A stretch of DNA of 64,000 nt from Maratus speciosus (GCA_963932465.1 OZ010787.1:12087284-12151283), one strand, 5' to 3'. Positions 44,692-57,149 are shown, counted from the first letter of the stretch. The notes: generated from the letters alone by a model not told the origin. A program made the numbers and translations.

Positions 44692-45925
44692 TTTTTTAAC
44701 CATCACGACAGGACTTTTCGCAAATTGTAAATTTCAAAGTTAAAATTTAACCTTCTCTCCCACCTCATCGGATCCCTCAGCTGTTTAGCTGTAAGAATCC
44801 CAATATAAGCCAAAAAATTGAATAAATTACTGAATAAAATAAAATTAAATTAAATTTAAAAAGTTTTAAATCTGTTTTATAGTATCAGATTTTGGCTATA
44901 TTTTAACTTTGGCATTTACGATTTGCAAAAAAAGTCTAACGTGATCGTTAAAAGTGATGGTCATTTTCAGGTTCAGTGCTAAAAAGTAAATAAAATTCAA
45001 TTATCAAATGCTAAAAAACACAGTCATCTTCTCTATTTTATATCTGATATTTGTTCTTTTTTAACTTTGACAATTTATGATTTGTAAAAAACCTGACATG
45101 ATGGTTAAAAATTAAGGTAATTTTCGAATTCAGTGCTAAAAAATACATATAAGATAAAAAACACAACTTTCGCAGTCTTGTGTTATCTAATCTAAAACTT
45201 TTTCGAAACTTCTTGGCGGTAATCTATCCAAAATTTTTTGTGTTATTCTGTAAAATAAGAATAAATGGATATCTCGATCGGATATTTGAAAGTGAATAAA
45301 CGTTCGAACTGGGACAAATTTTGAACTGGAAAAACATACATACGATCGTTGAAGTTAAATAAAAACTTATAAAAATAACATAATTTTTGTTAAAAGGAAT
45401 CATGAAAAGAAACAGTCTCAAAGCCTTACAAAATAAAACATGTGTTAAAATACAATTATTTTAGCCTATCTGAAACTTTAAAAATGTTAACTCAATCGTA
45501 ATACTTGTAGGATTTTTTTTCTAAGCGCAGACACACCTGAAATAAGTTCTTCGAATACTTTAAGCACTTGGTATATGACCCCTCAAAGCGAGGCAAACTC
45601 ATTCGTGTTCAGATGCAGTAAAGTGGCATAAGTCATGCATTTTTAAAGCTTCATAACTCGGTCAATTTTAGCGTTATATTAACGGGACTTTTTTTTGTCT
45701 TACTTGACAGTGCAATAGGAAAATTTTACTAAATATAACTTATAGAACTATGGGACTGTATAAAAATTTAAATTTCGTAATTTTTTAAGAAATGTTTTTA
45801 TTGACCAAAATCGCTTTTAAAATATTTTTTTACCTCATTTAAAATATTTTTGTAATTGGAACTATATGTCTATGACTAACGGTTTAGTAATTAGCCTTTG
45901 GACACCGTTGAGAGTGGACACCCTG

Positions 45926-46290
45926 TATATGGATAATTTATTTTTTTATATTGTCCTGAAATCTATAAATTTACATAAATAACTGACATAAAACGTTCCT
46001 TTACAAAAGAATAGTAACAATGTTTATTCTCCCAATTATTATGATACACGGCCAATTTCCATTATTTTTGTCTGAGTACGCAGTTAAATACAGGATGCAG
46101 GGGACAACCAGAATTTAGTTTTGCTACGTGCTCCCAGCGCTCATAGCTACACCAATTTGTTTGAGAGTTCTATTGAACAAATTTAGACGTTTACAAATAT
46201 ACATGAAATGCATAAACGTTTAATAAATCCTCAAATGCTTGTCCATTTATTTTTATGAAACTTTTATTATATACTATTGTTTCCTAGTGT
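45926..46290. other. No feature seen
   Basis: AT-rich spacer between the nested locus and the next relic. Confidence 0.4.
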
Positions 46291-47900
46291 AAAGGAGACT
46301 GGGGGGATGGCGACACTCGGGGTTATGCCGCCACCCCGCCTAGTTTAAAAACTAACGGCAATTTGAGATGGTGAATGTGCCTGCACTATAGCGGCCAACA
46401 GTAGAAACAGTGCCTAGAGTGAGAGTGATATTGCTGCACGTCGTTCGTTTGTTCTAGTGAAAATTTAGTTTTTATCTAGTTGCTTCTTATTTTGGAGCTT
46501 CAAATGAGTAGAGATAAACACCTTTTATTGTAACATTTGGTATTTAAGATAATATTACCCGTAATCTACATACATCCACCGACATTTTGATGCAATTTGT
46601 TGAACAAGTTCGGTTCTCCTTTCGGCTTTGCTGGGAATTTTCCGCCATATTGTCCTGTCGGGACAATGCCGCCACCATGGAAAAGTTGGTAAAATGCAAA
46701 AAAAGGAAAAGCCCCTCTACAATACTAACGGGAAGTACCATGAAGAAAGAGTTAGAAAAATCAGCCGCTAAAGGGGAGAAAAAGAAAAACGAGCAGAGCT
46801 AAAAGCTGCATCAAAACTTTTAGGCATAAATCAATCAAAAGCAGTTATAAACAAGTGGGTAAGTGTGATCACAGATCGCACACAGTTTTTCGTTTAATAT
46901 TTCTTTCAAAACACTTTATCCTTTTGCAAAATCTGTTAGTTCCGCATTTCGCAACCAGGAGGCGCACTCTATTCTACACAAACCTCTATCCGAGCGAAAC
47001 TCCGTTTTACAACCTATCCGTAGATAGATTAGTGGAGCGGATCGGGCCCATAGCACCAGAGATAGGTAGGCGCGCCCTGGCGGTAAAAAGTGGAACTGAA
47101 AGATGAAAGCTATGTGCATAATATGAAAGAGTGGTCAAAGGGGTGTCGGCAAAAGTTAGAAAAGTACTCGCCGGGTGCAATGGTGGGAGGTTAGAAAAAT
47201 TGCTTAAAATACACAAGTTTGAGCCCGAATGGGTAAATAATATAAGACTTTTTGAAAATTTTATGGATTTTTCGTGTGATCGCACGTGTTCTGCTATAAG
47301 TATGCAAAATTTCAAGTCTTCAACTTAAATAGGGGCTCAGTTAGAAAAAAGCTTAAAATGTACAAGTTAGAGCCCAGAAGTGTAAATATAAGACTTTTTC
47401 AAAATTTTGTGATTTGTCGTTTGATGTGAGGTGTTCAGCTATAGTATGCAAAATTTCAAGTCTCCGACATATATAGTTTCTAAGAACGGGCTCTGTGACG
47501 GACAGACAGACAGAGGAGTGAGACGAATAGGGATTCGTCAGACGAACGAAACCTATAAAGGATAAAGCGATGCCGAAAAAGAAACGAGGGTGCAGCTAAG
47601 AAAAGGAACCTTCAAATAATTTCGTCGTTTTCTGATGATGCTAACGACAATCAAATAATAGATCTTTAAAGAGTAGCGTCATTACCCCGATATCCTGGGT
47701 AATGACGCCACTGTGCAGAGGTTTAAAGAAAAAATTCTTATGCGTGCTTATGTTACAGTTATAATTACAGTTAAATTTATACAGATACTAAAGATCCTGA
47801 TTCAGCTTTAGAATTTTTACTGTTTAAAAGTAAACATTTTTTAGAGGGGGAAAAAATCAACTTCCCTTAAGGGTGCGGCATCCTCCAGGTCTTACGCCAT
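46291..47900 (+). mobile_element. Decayed DNA transposon with repeated 'atgccgccacc' phrase
   Basis: GC-rich phrases recur: GGGGTTATGCCGCCACCCCG (46,320), GGGACAATGCCGCCACC (46,660), GTCATTACCCCGATA (47,688) and GGGTAATGACGCCAC (47,697). Plus-strand fragments look like the basic tail of a transposase: 'KKRKSPSTILTGSTMKKELE' at about 46,710, then 'AASKLLGINQSKAVINKW' ending at a GTAAGTG donor-like site (46,858), and 'RNLQIISSFSDDANDNQIID' before a stop at about 47,667. I cannot name the family; pogo/Tigger-like tails are similar. A block with GACAGACAGACAGAGGAGTG (47,502) resembles 5,203. Confidence 0.4.
47193..47472 (+). repeat. ~145-bp tandem duplication
   Basis: GTTAGAAAAATTGCTTAAAA (47,191) and GTTAGAAAAAAGCTTAAAAT (47,340) open two similar units, both with TAAGACTTTTT and ATGCAAAATTTCAAGTCT. 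Confidence 0.8.
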
Positions 47901-48478
47901 CTTGATAGAGAGTTTTAATTAAAATCTAGCGTTTTATAAGCACAGAAAATTCGATAAGTAGAATTGAAAAACGATCCAATATTTCTGCAATTTTGTAAAC
48001 ATAGAATGATTCACTGTATATCACCGGGCCCAAGAGGGTCAATAAACAAACAAACAAACAAATTCACTGTATGACTGTTTGTAAGAAATGCACTTATTTT
48101 AATGCAGTTATTTACTTTCATTTCCCAATTCGGGAATGCAAAATTAGTTTTCAACGAGTGAAAAATAAATAAAATAAAATACATACATTTTAATTTCTGA
48201 TGTACCGTACTAACAGAATACAATTGCAATCATAAACTTTATGACATTTTGTTCAAAAGTATTTTTATTTAAATTTGCAAGAGAAATCAAGAAATCAGCC
48301 TAAAATATTAAACTTTTTTCATTCAAACAGAAATCTGTTAGTACTTAATATGATCTTTTCTGGTTTAATTAAGGTAAATGTTTTTAGTTTTTATTTAAAT
48401 TTAATCGAGTCGTAATTTCAATTACTTGAATTATTTTCTTTATTTTATAATATAGTAGTAAAAATAAATTAAAATACT
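47901..48478. other. No feature seen
   Basis: AT-rich; a short CAAA repeat at 48,045-48,060. Confidence 0.4.
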
Positions 48479-48676
48479 TTAACCCTCTCACTGCGTAATT
48501 ATTTTTATAATCGAAATAGGATAGTGTAAATAACTTTTGTAAAAGAGTTTTTTTTTTTTTTTTAATATAGAATTAGATCATTAAAAAAAAAGATCGCAGA
48601 AATCGTGATGGGTTTCGCAGATTTTGCTTCTTTTACGTTGCACGTGGAAATCGCAGATGCGCAGCGAGAGGGTTAA
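48479..48676. mobile_element. TTAA-bounded MITE (piggyBac-like)
   Basis: Left TTAACCCTCTCACTGCGTAA; right TGCGCAGCGAGAGGGTTAA, inverse with minor changes. 198 bp. Confidence 0.75.
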
Positions 48677-49985
48677 TTTGTCGAGCAAGTTTGCTCTTTT
48701 GTTTAAGACTTTATTTTTTAAAGATAATGATGTAATTTATCTACTTGAATCACTTTATTTAAATTACAGTTAATAAATGCGGTTCCGCTTAATGTAACAT
48801 TCCGCTTAATAGAACAATTTATTTTAGAAAAATGGCCTTTACAATATAAGTATTGCTATACTCATTCGCAATAAATTTATAAAAGTTATTCGTTATGCAA
48901 GCTATTTAACATATGAAATTAATTTAGATAGTACAAGGTTAAATATTTAAAATTAATTGGCTCAATATTGTTTGTATTAGCTGTATCTGTCCAATATTGG
49001 TAATATTGCTTTGAAGTATTGCTACAGCATCGATGTGTTTACGTGTGGCCAACATTTCGCCAGCATTGGTAAGAAATATTTTACCATTTTATTATCAGTA
49101 TTTCTAAAATATTGGCATTTTATTACAAATATTTTAAGTTAAAGCCAAACTTTTCTGTAATAATGGCCTTTCACTGCAAATGCAATCAAATCCTACAGCG
49201 AATTCAAGTTATGAAGAATACTTGGATAAAATGAATGAAATTTCATCCTACACATAGCCTTCACACTGGATATAACGAACAAAAAATTCTGTAATAGGCT
49301 TCAACTGTCCAATGTAAATTCAATGTACTTAATATTCTATATCATTTAAAATATTTCCAATGAATCCAATATTGGGCATCAAAATAACCAATAATTGTTT
49401 GCTATCAGTGAATTGTTTAAGTATTGCTAATTTTCAGAAATTGAATCAAATTTAAATTACTTAAAAGGTATTGATTTCTCTAAACAAGATATTTCTATTC
49501 TCCGAGTGAGGAAGTAATAAAATGCAAAAATAAAATTCAAAATATGGGCCGTAGTATATAAAATGATAAAATGTTACAAAGAATAGACCATTCGCAAACC
49601 GATGAAATAGATTTTCCACGTTTCAAAGGAAATTTACTTCATTCTCTTAACAGCCATGAAATTGGATTTATATACTGTGTAACGATTTTCTGAAAATAAT
49701 CTGCGAAATCGATTAAGTGGACTCAATTTAATAAATATTTAAAATGCTGACAGAATAAAATATGAAGAAGATTTTTGAAGTATAAGAGATTGAATTCTGC
49801 TGATACTAATACAGCTGTATCGCCGGTTCGGAATAGTAAGGAATTATTTATCAATTGAAAGATTCATACCTGCCTTAAGTTCAACTGTGTTACATAATAG
49901 ATAAAATGTTATATAATTTATCTGGTTCTTGTTATTATTTAAGAATTTTGAGATAATTTATTAAAGTGAAGTTTGACTAGAGGCT
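48677..49985. other. No gene seen
   Basis: AT-rich. CCGCTTAATGTAAC and CCGCTTAATAGAAC near 48,785-48,815 resemble the interior of pogo ends, without terminal repeats. Many TATTG-rich stretches between 48,960 and 49,450. Confidence 0.4.
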
Positions 49986-49989
49986 ACAT

Positions 49990-50165
49990 AGTAAATATGT
50001 GCGCATCAGTGTTAAAATTCAAGGGCGGTTCAGTGGGGCACTCCTCCCGGAGCATCAAAATGACCCCCCCCCCCCTCCCCGGAAGATTTTGGAATTTTGT
50101 GTTTATTAATGGTCTGCAAGTGCAATCTGTCTTTAAAACACTTCAATGTCCCTCCCGGAGAAAAA
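49990..50165 (+). repeat. Repeat shared with 57.04 kb, with C-run
   Basis: The block AGTGTT...ATTCAAGGG..., a C-rich tract (about 50,065-50,080), CCGGAAGATTTTGGAATTTT and AAGTGCAATCT aligns with 57,035-57,145 in the same orientation. Confidence 0.7.
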
Positions 50166-51469
50166 TGTCGGAATTAATACTGGTACGTATGCAGGGAGAT
50201 TCAAATCTAATACAACAAATAAACTTTAAGGTGTTATAGAAGTCTACGAAATGAATATTTTCAACGTACAATGTTTGGTCAAAAATGAAGTTTTAAGGTG
50301 CTAAAGGGCATATTTTGATTATAATAGGGTTTTTCTGGATAATGACCCGCAAATATTTCATAAAATGTGTTTTATCTGAAGTCGTTGGCTAAAAATGCAG
50401 AAGAAAGGACGGTAAATACAATAAGGAAGGAAAAGAAATGCAATAAAAAAAGAAAAGAAACACAAGAAGAAAAGATCCTAATAATCTTTAATTTGAGTTA
50501 TTTTAAAAGAGGCTTTAAAGAAAATGACAGCACATTAATGACTCTTTTGAACGATCTTTTGATGAGTTACGATATAGCTTTTTAACACTATACAGAAGTG
50601 CTTAAAATAGGACATGTTTTAAACACTTTTAAAGAGAATATAAATATATGATATCTTCATTTAATGGTTGGTTTATTATTGTTATACGAACTTGTCAGAT
50701 AAATTTTGATTCAAAGATATTTTATATATGAAGCATTCTCACACTTCTGACTTCAAACTACTACACATATTTTCACATTTACGATATTTTTAGGTCAAGT
50801 ACTGTTACTAGGTAACTGATAAAAGAAAAAGAAAAAAATTAAATGCGTACATTTAAAAGAAGTCAATTTATAAAAGAAAATGTTTTATATTATTTGAACA
50901 CATATATAAAATCCTTAAGTTATACACCTAATTAAAAACCTCTTACAAATGTATAGACAAAATTTCAAAGTAAAAAGAATAATTTAATACTCTTACTGAA
51001 AATTTCATCATCCCTAATTTACCATTTAAATCCATTAATCTTATGAGCCATTTCCTTTCAATAAATAAAAATTTGAAAATCGTCTGAATTGCCACAGAAA
51101 AGCAAAAATAAAATATTTTCCGAACGAATGAACGAAATCTAACAAAAAACTATACAGATAAATCCGGGTACCTCACCAACATGCCCACTTAATTTCAAGC
51201 TAATCGGATGTTTTTTGCGGCAGTTATCGCACACTAACTAACTAACAGATGGAAGCCAAAAAATTTTCGTGTCTCCACAGTAAGCCTTCACTGACGTTTC
51301 GACAATTAATCTTAAACAAAACATCTAGATTAAGTCCGTTATTCCTTTCTTGTATTTTGTTTTTGTGATAGGATTTTTTTCTACTAATATTATGTTAAAA
51401 CAATGTCAGCAAATCTTTTATAACTTGTTATACAATAAGTAACTTTCCACTTAAACAGAAATCACAGAG
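50166..51469. other. No feature seen
   Basis: AT-rich. Short open frames (72 codons at 50,367) show only lysine-rich low-complexity sequence. Confidence 0.4.
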
Positions 51470-51685
51470 TTAACCCATTAAGGACTAGCGTTACCATATG
51501 GTCACAGCATAGTTGTCAACCCTTTTACTGTTTGAATACCAGTAATTTAGAACACAAATTTTCACTTTCTTTAATGACAGAAAATCTGCTTTAAAATAAG
51601 ATGGATATTGCTTTTCTGAAAAAGTGGTACGAAATGCAATTTTTGTATTTTAAAAGAAAAAGTAATTCCGTCTTTAATGGGTTAA
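51470..51685. mobile_element. TTAA-bounded MITE (piggyBac-like)
   Basis: Left TTAACCCATTAAGGACTAGC; right CCGTCTTTAATGGGTTAA, inverse over the outer ~12 bp with changes inside. 216 bp. Confidence 0.7.
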
Positions 51686-51689
51686 AATA

Positions 51690-52190
51690 CAGGGCAAATC
51701 AGAAAATGAGACAATCTTTAGGAGGTGGTTGAGAACACGACAAAAAAACTATAGAAAAACAAAGTTGCAGACCATTTATTAATTCAAAAATACAGGGCGT
51801 TTAACTCCAGTCCGAAACAGGGATTTCTGTTCATAACTTTAATAATAATGAAGATTTCTAACGAAATTTTCAGTAGACATACTTTGTTTTGCTTTAATTA
51901 CAACAATAAAAGGAAAAGTTATAGAAGAGGGTACCTATTCGCATACAAACAACATTGGACAGGGCACTCCATTTTTCATAATGTAGTTAGCATTACGGCC
52001 AGCGTCACTGACCGAATTGCTATGCAATTTGAATACATTTCGTGATACTATTGCATTTTACACAAAGCAAAGTAAATATATTAAAAATTAGGTTAAAATA
52101 CCTTCATAAACTTGCGAACAAAAATCCGGATTCGGATTGTTGCTAGTATGGTGTTGCAAGTTTCGGTAAAATCGGATAATTACAATTTTA
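51690..52190. mobile_element. Relative of the 21.6-kb inverted-repeat element
   Basis: ACCATTTATTAATTCAAAAA with TACAGGGCG (51,768) and the TTGCGAACAAAAATCCGGAT arm (about 52,112) match the arms of the 21.57-22.27 kb element. The outermost ends are less clear. Confidence 0.5.
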
Positions 52191-52636
52191 AAAAATAGAA
52201 GTCAGATTATAATAGTAAATTTCGAATGCAATAACTTAAGAACTCGAATATTCATATTTATGAGATCGATATTGGTAATTTTTAAAGCATCGTTAACATG
52301 AAAACAGAGAATCTCTGCGGGTGTGGCACATGTGCAACGAATGCCATAGGTAAAGCAGAAGTGACCGTATTATGATCGCTAAAACATTCTTCTTATGCCA
52401 AGCCATGGCGCCACATGAAATCACAAATTACAGAAGGTTATGCCTTAATACATTTAAAAATATTAAAAACCAGACGCGCCAAACAGTATAGCAGATTTCG
52501 CAAATAATTAATAGAAAGACTGTGGAAATGAAATGACAAACCTAAAATCACCAGAGTTATATGGACACAAAAATAGATTTTAATGTAAATTTCTGAAACC
52601 ACAGACGGTTGCCCCATAAATGAATTTTATCTTTTT

Positions 52637-53460
52637 AATACTTTTAAACTTTTGAAAGTGTTTATGACTTCTGTTTGTCTGTCCGTGATCTAACTTACGT
52701 AAACATATTGGGATTTCCATGTAATTCATATCAATTATTAAAGTTTACTATGGCATGCTCGTTATCAAAAATGTAGTGTGTTTTAGTCAAAAATCGTTTA
52801 CAGGGACACTCAAAAGAATTCCGATACATTATGGTCTATGGAGAAAAATCGTTTGCAAAGCATTTTAATGATGTTACACTATTTCAAATATATTAAAATT
52901 GATGTATAGTACTTATGTGTACTACAAGAAGCATACGGTAGAATATGGTATACATAGCACTTATCATTCACTTACAGGGACACACAAAAGAATTAGGTTA
53001 CAGTACTGACTACGAGCGATGATTGGTGGAAGTGCATTTTCAGTTGTGGTATGCGTTTTTAAATTTAACTAAGTTTTTGAATACTACTTGGTGTGGATGA
53101 AGTTCATAAATCACATACAGGGCTTCACAAAGAATTCGAATACATTTCCGTTTATTGACGGAAATTGGTAAAGGTAAAGTTTCAACTGTGTCACGCGTTT
53201 CCTAACAGAGCTAAATTTTAGCATACTATCGATCATATACAGAAATCTGTAGATCATATACAGGCTTCACAAAAGAATTCGAAAACTTATGCGAATTTAG
53301 ATGATAATTCCTAAAATTAGGATTTTTAAATACGTTATGCGTTTTTTAAATTGTTTACTTAGACATCATCTTTCACCCTATTAGACAGTGATTTTTTTAA
53401 CACTATTTTGAACGTGTTGGAAACAGTATAATAACGCATGCTTGATGCATGATTTTTCTT
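52637..53460 (+). repeat. ACAGGG-periodic repeat, copy 5
   Basis: Leader GTTTGTCTGTCCGTGATCTA at about 52,671. Units open at about 52,799 (ACAGGGACACTCAAAAGAAT), 52,975, 53,117, 53,239 and 53,260, each with the AGAATTC-like follow-on. Ends with TGTTGGAAAC and ATGCATGATTTTTC as the other copies do. Confidence 0.75.
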
Positions 53461-53680
53461 TTTTTACTGATGTAGGGAATAATTATAGTGTATAAATGGT
53501 ATTTGAAATGAAGCTTGACTTGAAGTTAGTCATAGCTGAGATGTTAAAAGGAATATTTTTTGCTTTTGCTGTATTTAACTGCCGAAATGTCAAAAATTCT
53601 GATACCGTGTCTGTCATTGAGAAGGAAGAAGTTACTTTTAATCTATTTATTCTGATTGTGAGGAATAAAGAGTATCTGTG

Positions 53681-53875
53681 TTAAGCCGCGACCAACGACA
53701 TAAAAGGCCAGTTCATGACGTTTAAAAAGTCACATGGAGTGGATCATCTTTACACGGTGATTGGTACAAAGCGGCGAGCCCACCGTTTTCTGGCAATCTT
53801 CGCGTAAAGATGATCCACTCCGTGTGACGTTTTAAAAGTCATGAACTGGCCTTTTATGCCGTTGGTCGCGGTTAA
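53681..53875. mobile_element. TTAA-bounded MITE with near-identical arms
   Basis: Left TTAAGCCGCGACCAACGACA; right TGCCGTTGGTCGCGGTTAA. The arms agree over about 75 bp (AAAAGGCCAGTTCATGACGT; AGTGGATCATCTTTAC) with few changes. Borders are TTAA. Probably recent. Confidence 0.8.
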
Positions 53876-54149
53876 GCAGTGCTGCAGTCATAATGTACAC
53901 TGCAGAAAAACGGTATGTCATAGCTTTATCTGAGAAACATAATGTTTACGGAGCTTCATAAAGAAACCAGAGAATATACACCGTATACAATCGTATACCC
54001 CATGCTACCACTCCTGGCGTTAAGTGAATTTAGCCGAAAAGGAATGCGATTTTTATTTTTATTTATTTATATACCGCTTACCTAAAATTTCAAAAGAATT
54101 TAAATTAAGAAGTATTTTATTTATAGGCTTTAACTAAAAACAAACATGT

Positions 54150-54250
54150 GATGTTACCCCAGCGAGGCACCTTGTATTTTTGATCGAATAAATGGATTCT
54201 GGTGATCCTGGTTTCCTATACATTAATTGTTTGTTGTAGCGTGCTCTACC
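54150..54250 (-). repeat. Fragment of the 21.6-kb element family
   Basis: Reverse complement reads GTATAGGAAACCAGGATCAC, then ATCCATTTATTCGATCAAAA and TACAAGGTGCC, matching 21,638-21,690. Confidence 0.6.
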
Positions 54251-54948
54251 ATCTCTTAATGTTCGTTTCATATTTTTTAAACATCTTTAAGCAGCTTGTA
54301 CATCACCACTATTTTGAATAACCTAAAAACTTTTAAGAATAAGTAAAATATATAATATAACTTTAGTAAAAAGGCGGATATTATAAAAGTTAGGTTACAA
54401 TTTTCGTTCTTCTTAAGAATTAGATTATAGAACATAATTTTTACTTGCCATCCTGGGTTTTCGAATATATTCCTGAGAATGCAGTTGGGAACTAGGCAGT
54501 TGTAATACCTAAAATAAATAAATGGTACTTTGTATCAATATATTTAAATACAACTAACGACTATGACAAAAAACACAAAGTTGTAATACCCCATTCCAAT
54601 GTAAGATCTCCATAATTCATTTTTATCGACTATCTGTCTTAGATATCGAAGTAAATCATGTTCACCTGAAAAATAAATAAAAACATTATTTTAATATATT
54701 TCTAGGTTTGCTTCAATATTTGGTGGCATTAATGGTCATTTATTATTGCATTAATAGCAGAAAACGAGAAGAAATTATTGTGCCTCTAAGACAACAGGAT
54801 CAAATACTTAATACTTTAGTAGAAATTTTGAATAATAAACTTTATAATTTTCCCCAGAAAGCACTCATAAAACTTCGTCTAGTGATTTAAGAGCTCTAAT
54901 TATGGCTAAAAAAATGAAAGGCTAGTGTCTATTTTGTTCATAAATACA
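54251..54948. other. No assigned feature
   Basis: A 60-codon plus-strand frame (54,708-54,890) begins right after an acceptor-like TTTCTAG (54,705) but has no family I recognise. Confidence 0.35.
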
Positions 54949-55093
54949 TAGCTGCCAACTTTTACGCTTTTTTCTTAGCACTAAATTTAAAAGAACATTT
55001 TCCCTTATTTAATCGGCAAAATCTGCAATTAAATAAGTCAAAATTTTCTTTTAAATGTTAGTGGTAAGAAAAAAGCGTAAAAGTTGGCATCTA
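54949..55093. mobile_element. hAT-like MITE, 145 bp
   Basis: TAGCTGCCAACTTTTACGCT on the left and AGCGTAAAAGTTGGCATCTA on the right are inverse with minor changes, followed inward by TTTTTTCTTA / TAAGAAAAAA and AAAAGAACATTTT / AAAATTTTCTTTT. Confidence 0.75.
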
Positions 55094-55115
55094 TGATAAA
55101 TATATCTTGAGTATA

Positions 55116-56008
55116 GGGTAGGGGACTACGCGGTGAGACAGCAGCCATTTTGACATATAGTTATAACTTTTTCTCCTAGCTGGAACACACACTGAACCAA
55201 CTCATCTTATGCAACACGTGGATGTAGTTTCGGCACTTCAGTTACTCGTCCGACAAAATAGTAAATAATTCTTTATTTTATAGTGGTTAAAGTTACATAA
55301 ACCTCTATTTTAGAGTTTATTTCCTTCAATATGATATATATTTACTTACCAAACCTAGCTATATCTATTAATAGACTATTTTGACAAAACGACATGAACT
55401 TTTTAAAGCGATGAAATTGAAGTAACAGACGTGGCATCCATTTTGTTACAACGTAACGAAAGTACACAGTGAGACGTGCCTCATTGTGTATCTACTATGC
55501 GGTTCCGATGTAAAAAAAGTTATTTATTAATAAAAGAAGGTTTTGTTCTCTCTCTCTATCTGTGTGAGTGGGGGGGGGGGGGGGGGCGTGCGATGGCTGG
55601 TGAAATCTACTAAACGTAAGAGGCTGAAAATTTGCATGAAGGTAGCCCAATGCCTGCCATTGTCCACTCGAGGCTCATATTTTAAAAAAAATTTAAATCT
55701 AGAAATATTAATTAGAAGTCGTAAACTGCAGAAAACTATTGATAGAGTGTAAAAATGTATGATTTATTAAAATATATACATTGTCTCATTGTGTACCACT
55801 TGTGGTACATAGAGAGACAATTTTCGATACTCCGTTATGCTGCTTCTGTTCTTTTATAAATAACTTTTTTAAAACCATTTATACATTAATGTGTAGCGTA
55901 TTTGGGTAGCCTAAAGATGTAGCAAAAATTTTTTCAAAAGAATAAAAATCGTTGCCATTCGTTAAGTAATAATAATTTTCGTCTCAATGTGTACTTCCCT
56001 CCCCTAAT
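55116..56008. mobile_element. DNA element with TAGGGGA ends and 'gtctcattgtgtac' phrases
   Basis: Left TAGGGGACTACGCGGTGAGAC and right CGTCTCAATGTGTACTTCCC/TCCCCTAA are inverted. The phrase recurs inside at 55,464 (ACAGTGAGACGTGCCTCATT), 55,782 (GTCTCATTGTGTACCACTTG) and 55,808. G-run at 55,569-55,587. No transposase recognised. Confidence 0.55.
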
Positions 56009-56830
56009 TAATATTAGTAAGATGCTATTGAAACTTTTTTTATTAATTTCGTGCACCATTGGATAAAAAAAAATATTTCTTTTTAAATAAAATCAGTTCA
56101 ATTGAAATATATACTTCAGAAACCAAATTCTGAAAATTTAATATTTCTCTTTATAACAATCTCAATACTCATGACCATTTTTTAAACACAGATTTTAATT
56201 AAAATATGTTTACATAATTTTTGGACAAACTCTAGTAGAATAGAATAGGAGAAATCGTTATTTATGATGTTACTTAAAGCCATTCTTTAGAATTTCTCTC
56301 TCTTTATTCTCCCCACCCCTGCGTCCGCCATATTTTACGCGCCTAGCACTGGAGAATACTGACTGCTATCACTGAAAGTCAAATATGGCGGGCGCAAGAA
56401 ATCAGAAAAGAACTCGTTTTGTCGGCTTCAAAACTTTCCACAGTGGAAGATTGATATGTCGACTTCTCTTATTCTATCTTCCTAAGTCAAACTGGAGAAT
56501 GATTTGTTACCAGGCAGTTAAATTTATTTTTTTCTACCTTAAAATGTTATTTTCTTTTGAAATATACTATAGTATACGAACAAAATGGAGGTAGTTAAAT
56601 GATCATTATAGAAAAGAAAGAGGGCGATAGAAACTATTTATGTAATTTTCTGTAAGGGCCTGTTCTAAAGTCTCTAAATCTTGTATATTAACCAACAAGG
56701 TAGGACACTATCTTTTCATAGAGCGTAATTGTAACGCGATGATGATCGCAGCACCTATAGTGACAGGGGTGAAGAAACTTCTGATACGCGAAATATTTCT
56801 GCTATTGAGCCTCTATCTTAACACGATATA
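56009..56830. other. No assigned gene
   Basis: CCGCCATATTTTACGCGCC (56,326) and CAAATATGGCGGGCGCAA (56,381) form an inverted pair ~55 bp apart, followed by a 69-codon frame starting in the second copy. The predicted protein is not recognised. Confidence 0.35.
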
Positions 56831-57034
56831 CAGTAGCCTCCGTCTTAACCGGCCTCCTCTTAACCGGAACTCCGCTTTAACCGGCCGATTTTTTCCCCAA
56901 TATTAGGCAAAATTCAGGGATGGCGGCCTCGGGAACTCAGCTTTCGCTTTCGAGTTGAAGTGCAATCCCGAGGGGGAAGGAGGCAAAATTCAGAAAGGAG
57001 AACATCGGTTCTAAACGGATGTGGGTTGACCTTC

Positions 57035-57145
57035 ACCAGTGTTGAATTCAGGGGGAGGGACATTCCCCCTTCCAGGAACAATGCGACACCCCCCGGAAGA
57101 TTTGAGATTTTGTGTTTTCAATGGTCAAAAGTGCAATCTCCCTCT
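57035..57145 (+). repeat. Repeat shared with 49.99 kb
   Basis: AGTGTTGAATTCAGGGGGAG, CCCCCCGGAAGATTTGAGAT and AGTGCAATCTCCCTC align with 49,990-50,165. Just before it, 56,930-56,985 matches 21,742-21,800. Confidence 0.65.
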
Positions 57146-57149
57146 ACTC

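Larger units (their letters stand above)
24561..45925. mobile_element. Outer foldback DNA element with long inverted arms, split by nested insertions
   Basis: The left end CAGGGTGTCCATTCACAGCG (24,561) and right end (…AGAGTGGACACCCTG, 45,925) begin inverted arms. These align well for at least 350 bp and more loosely for about 800 bp, for example TAGTTCCAATTACAAAAATG against TTTTTGTAATTGGAACTATA. TATA flanks both ends (24,557-24,560 and 45,926-45,929), fitting a TA-targeting Tc1/mariner-type element. Without the insertions it is about 2.05 kb. The inner arms hold ~165-bp tandem units (CCTTCATTTTTTTGCCATCACG and GCAAATCATAAATTTTAAAG) present on both sides. No transposase belongs to this layer. 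Confidence 0.75.

Noticed and set aside
46587..46802. Host gene with a CCGCCACCATGG start
   Set aside because: The Kozak-like context is part of the recurring ATGCCGCCACC phrase of the surrounding transposon relic, and the protein looks like a transposase tail.
55569..55587. Telomere-like or regulatory G tract
   Set aside because: A homopolymer G run without a telomeric unit; kept only as a simple repeat note.
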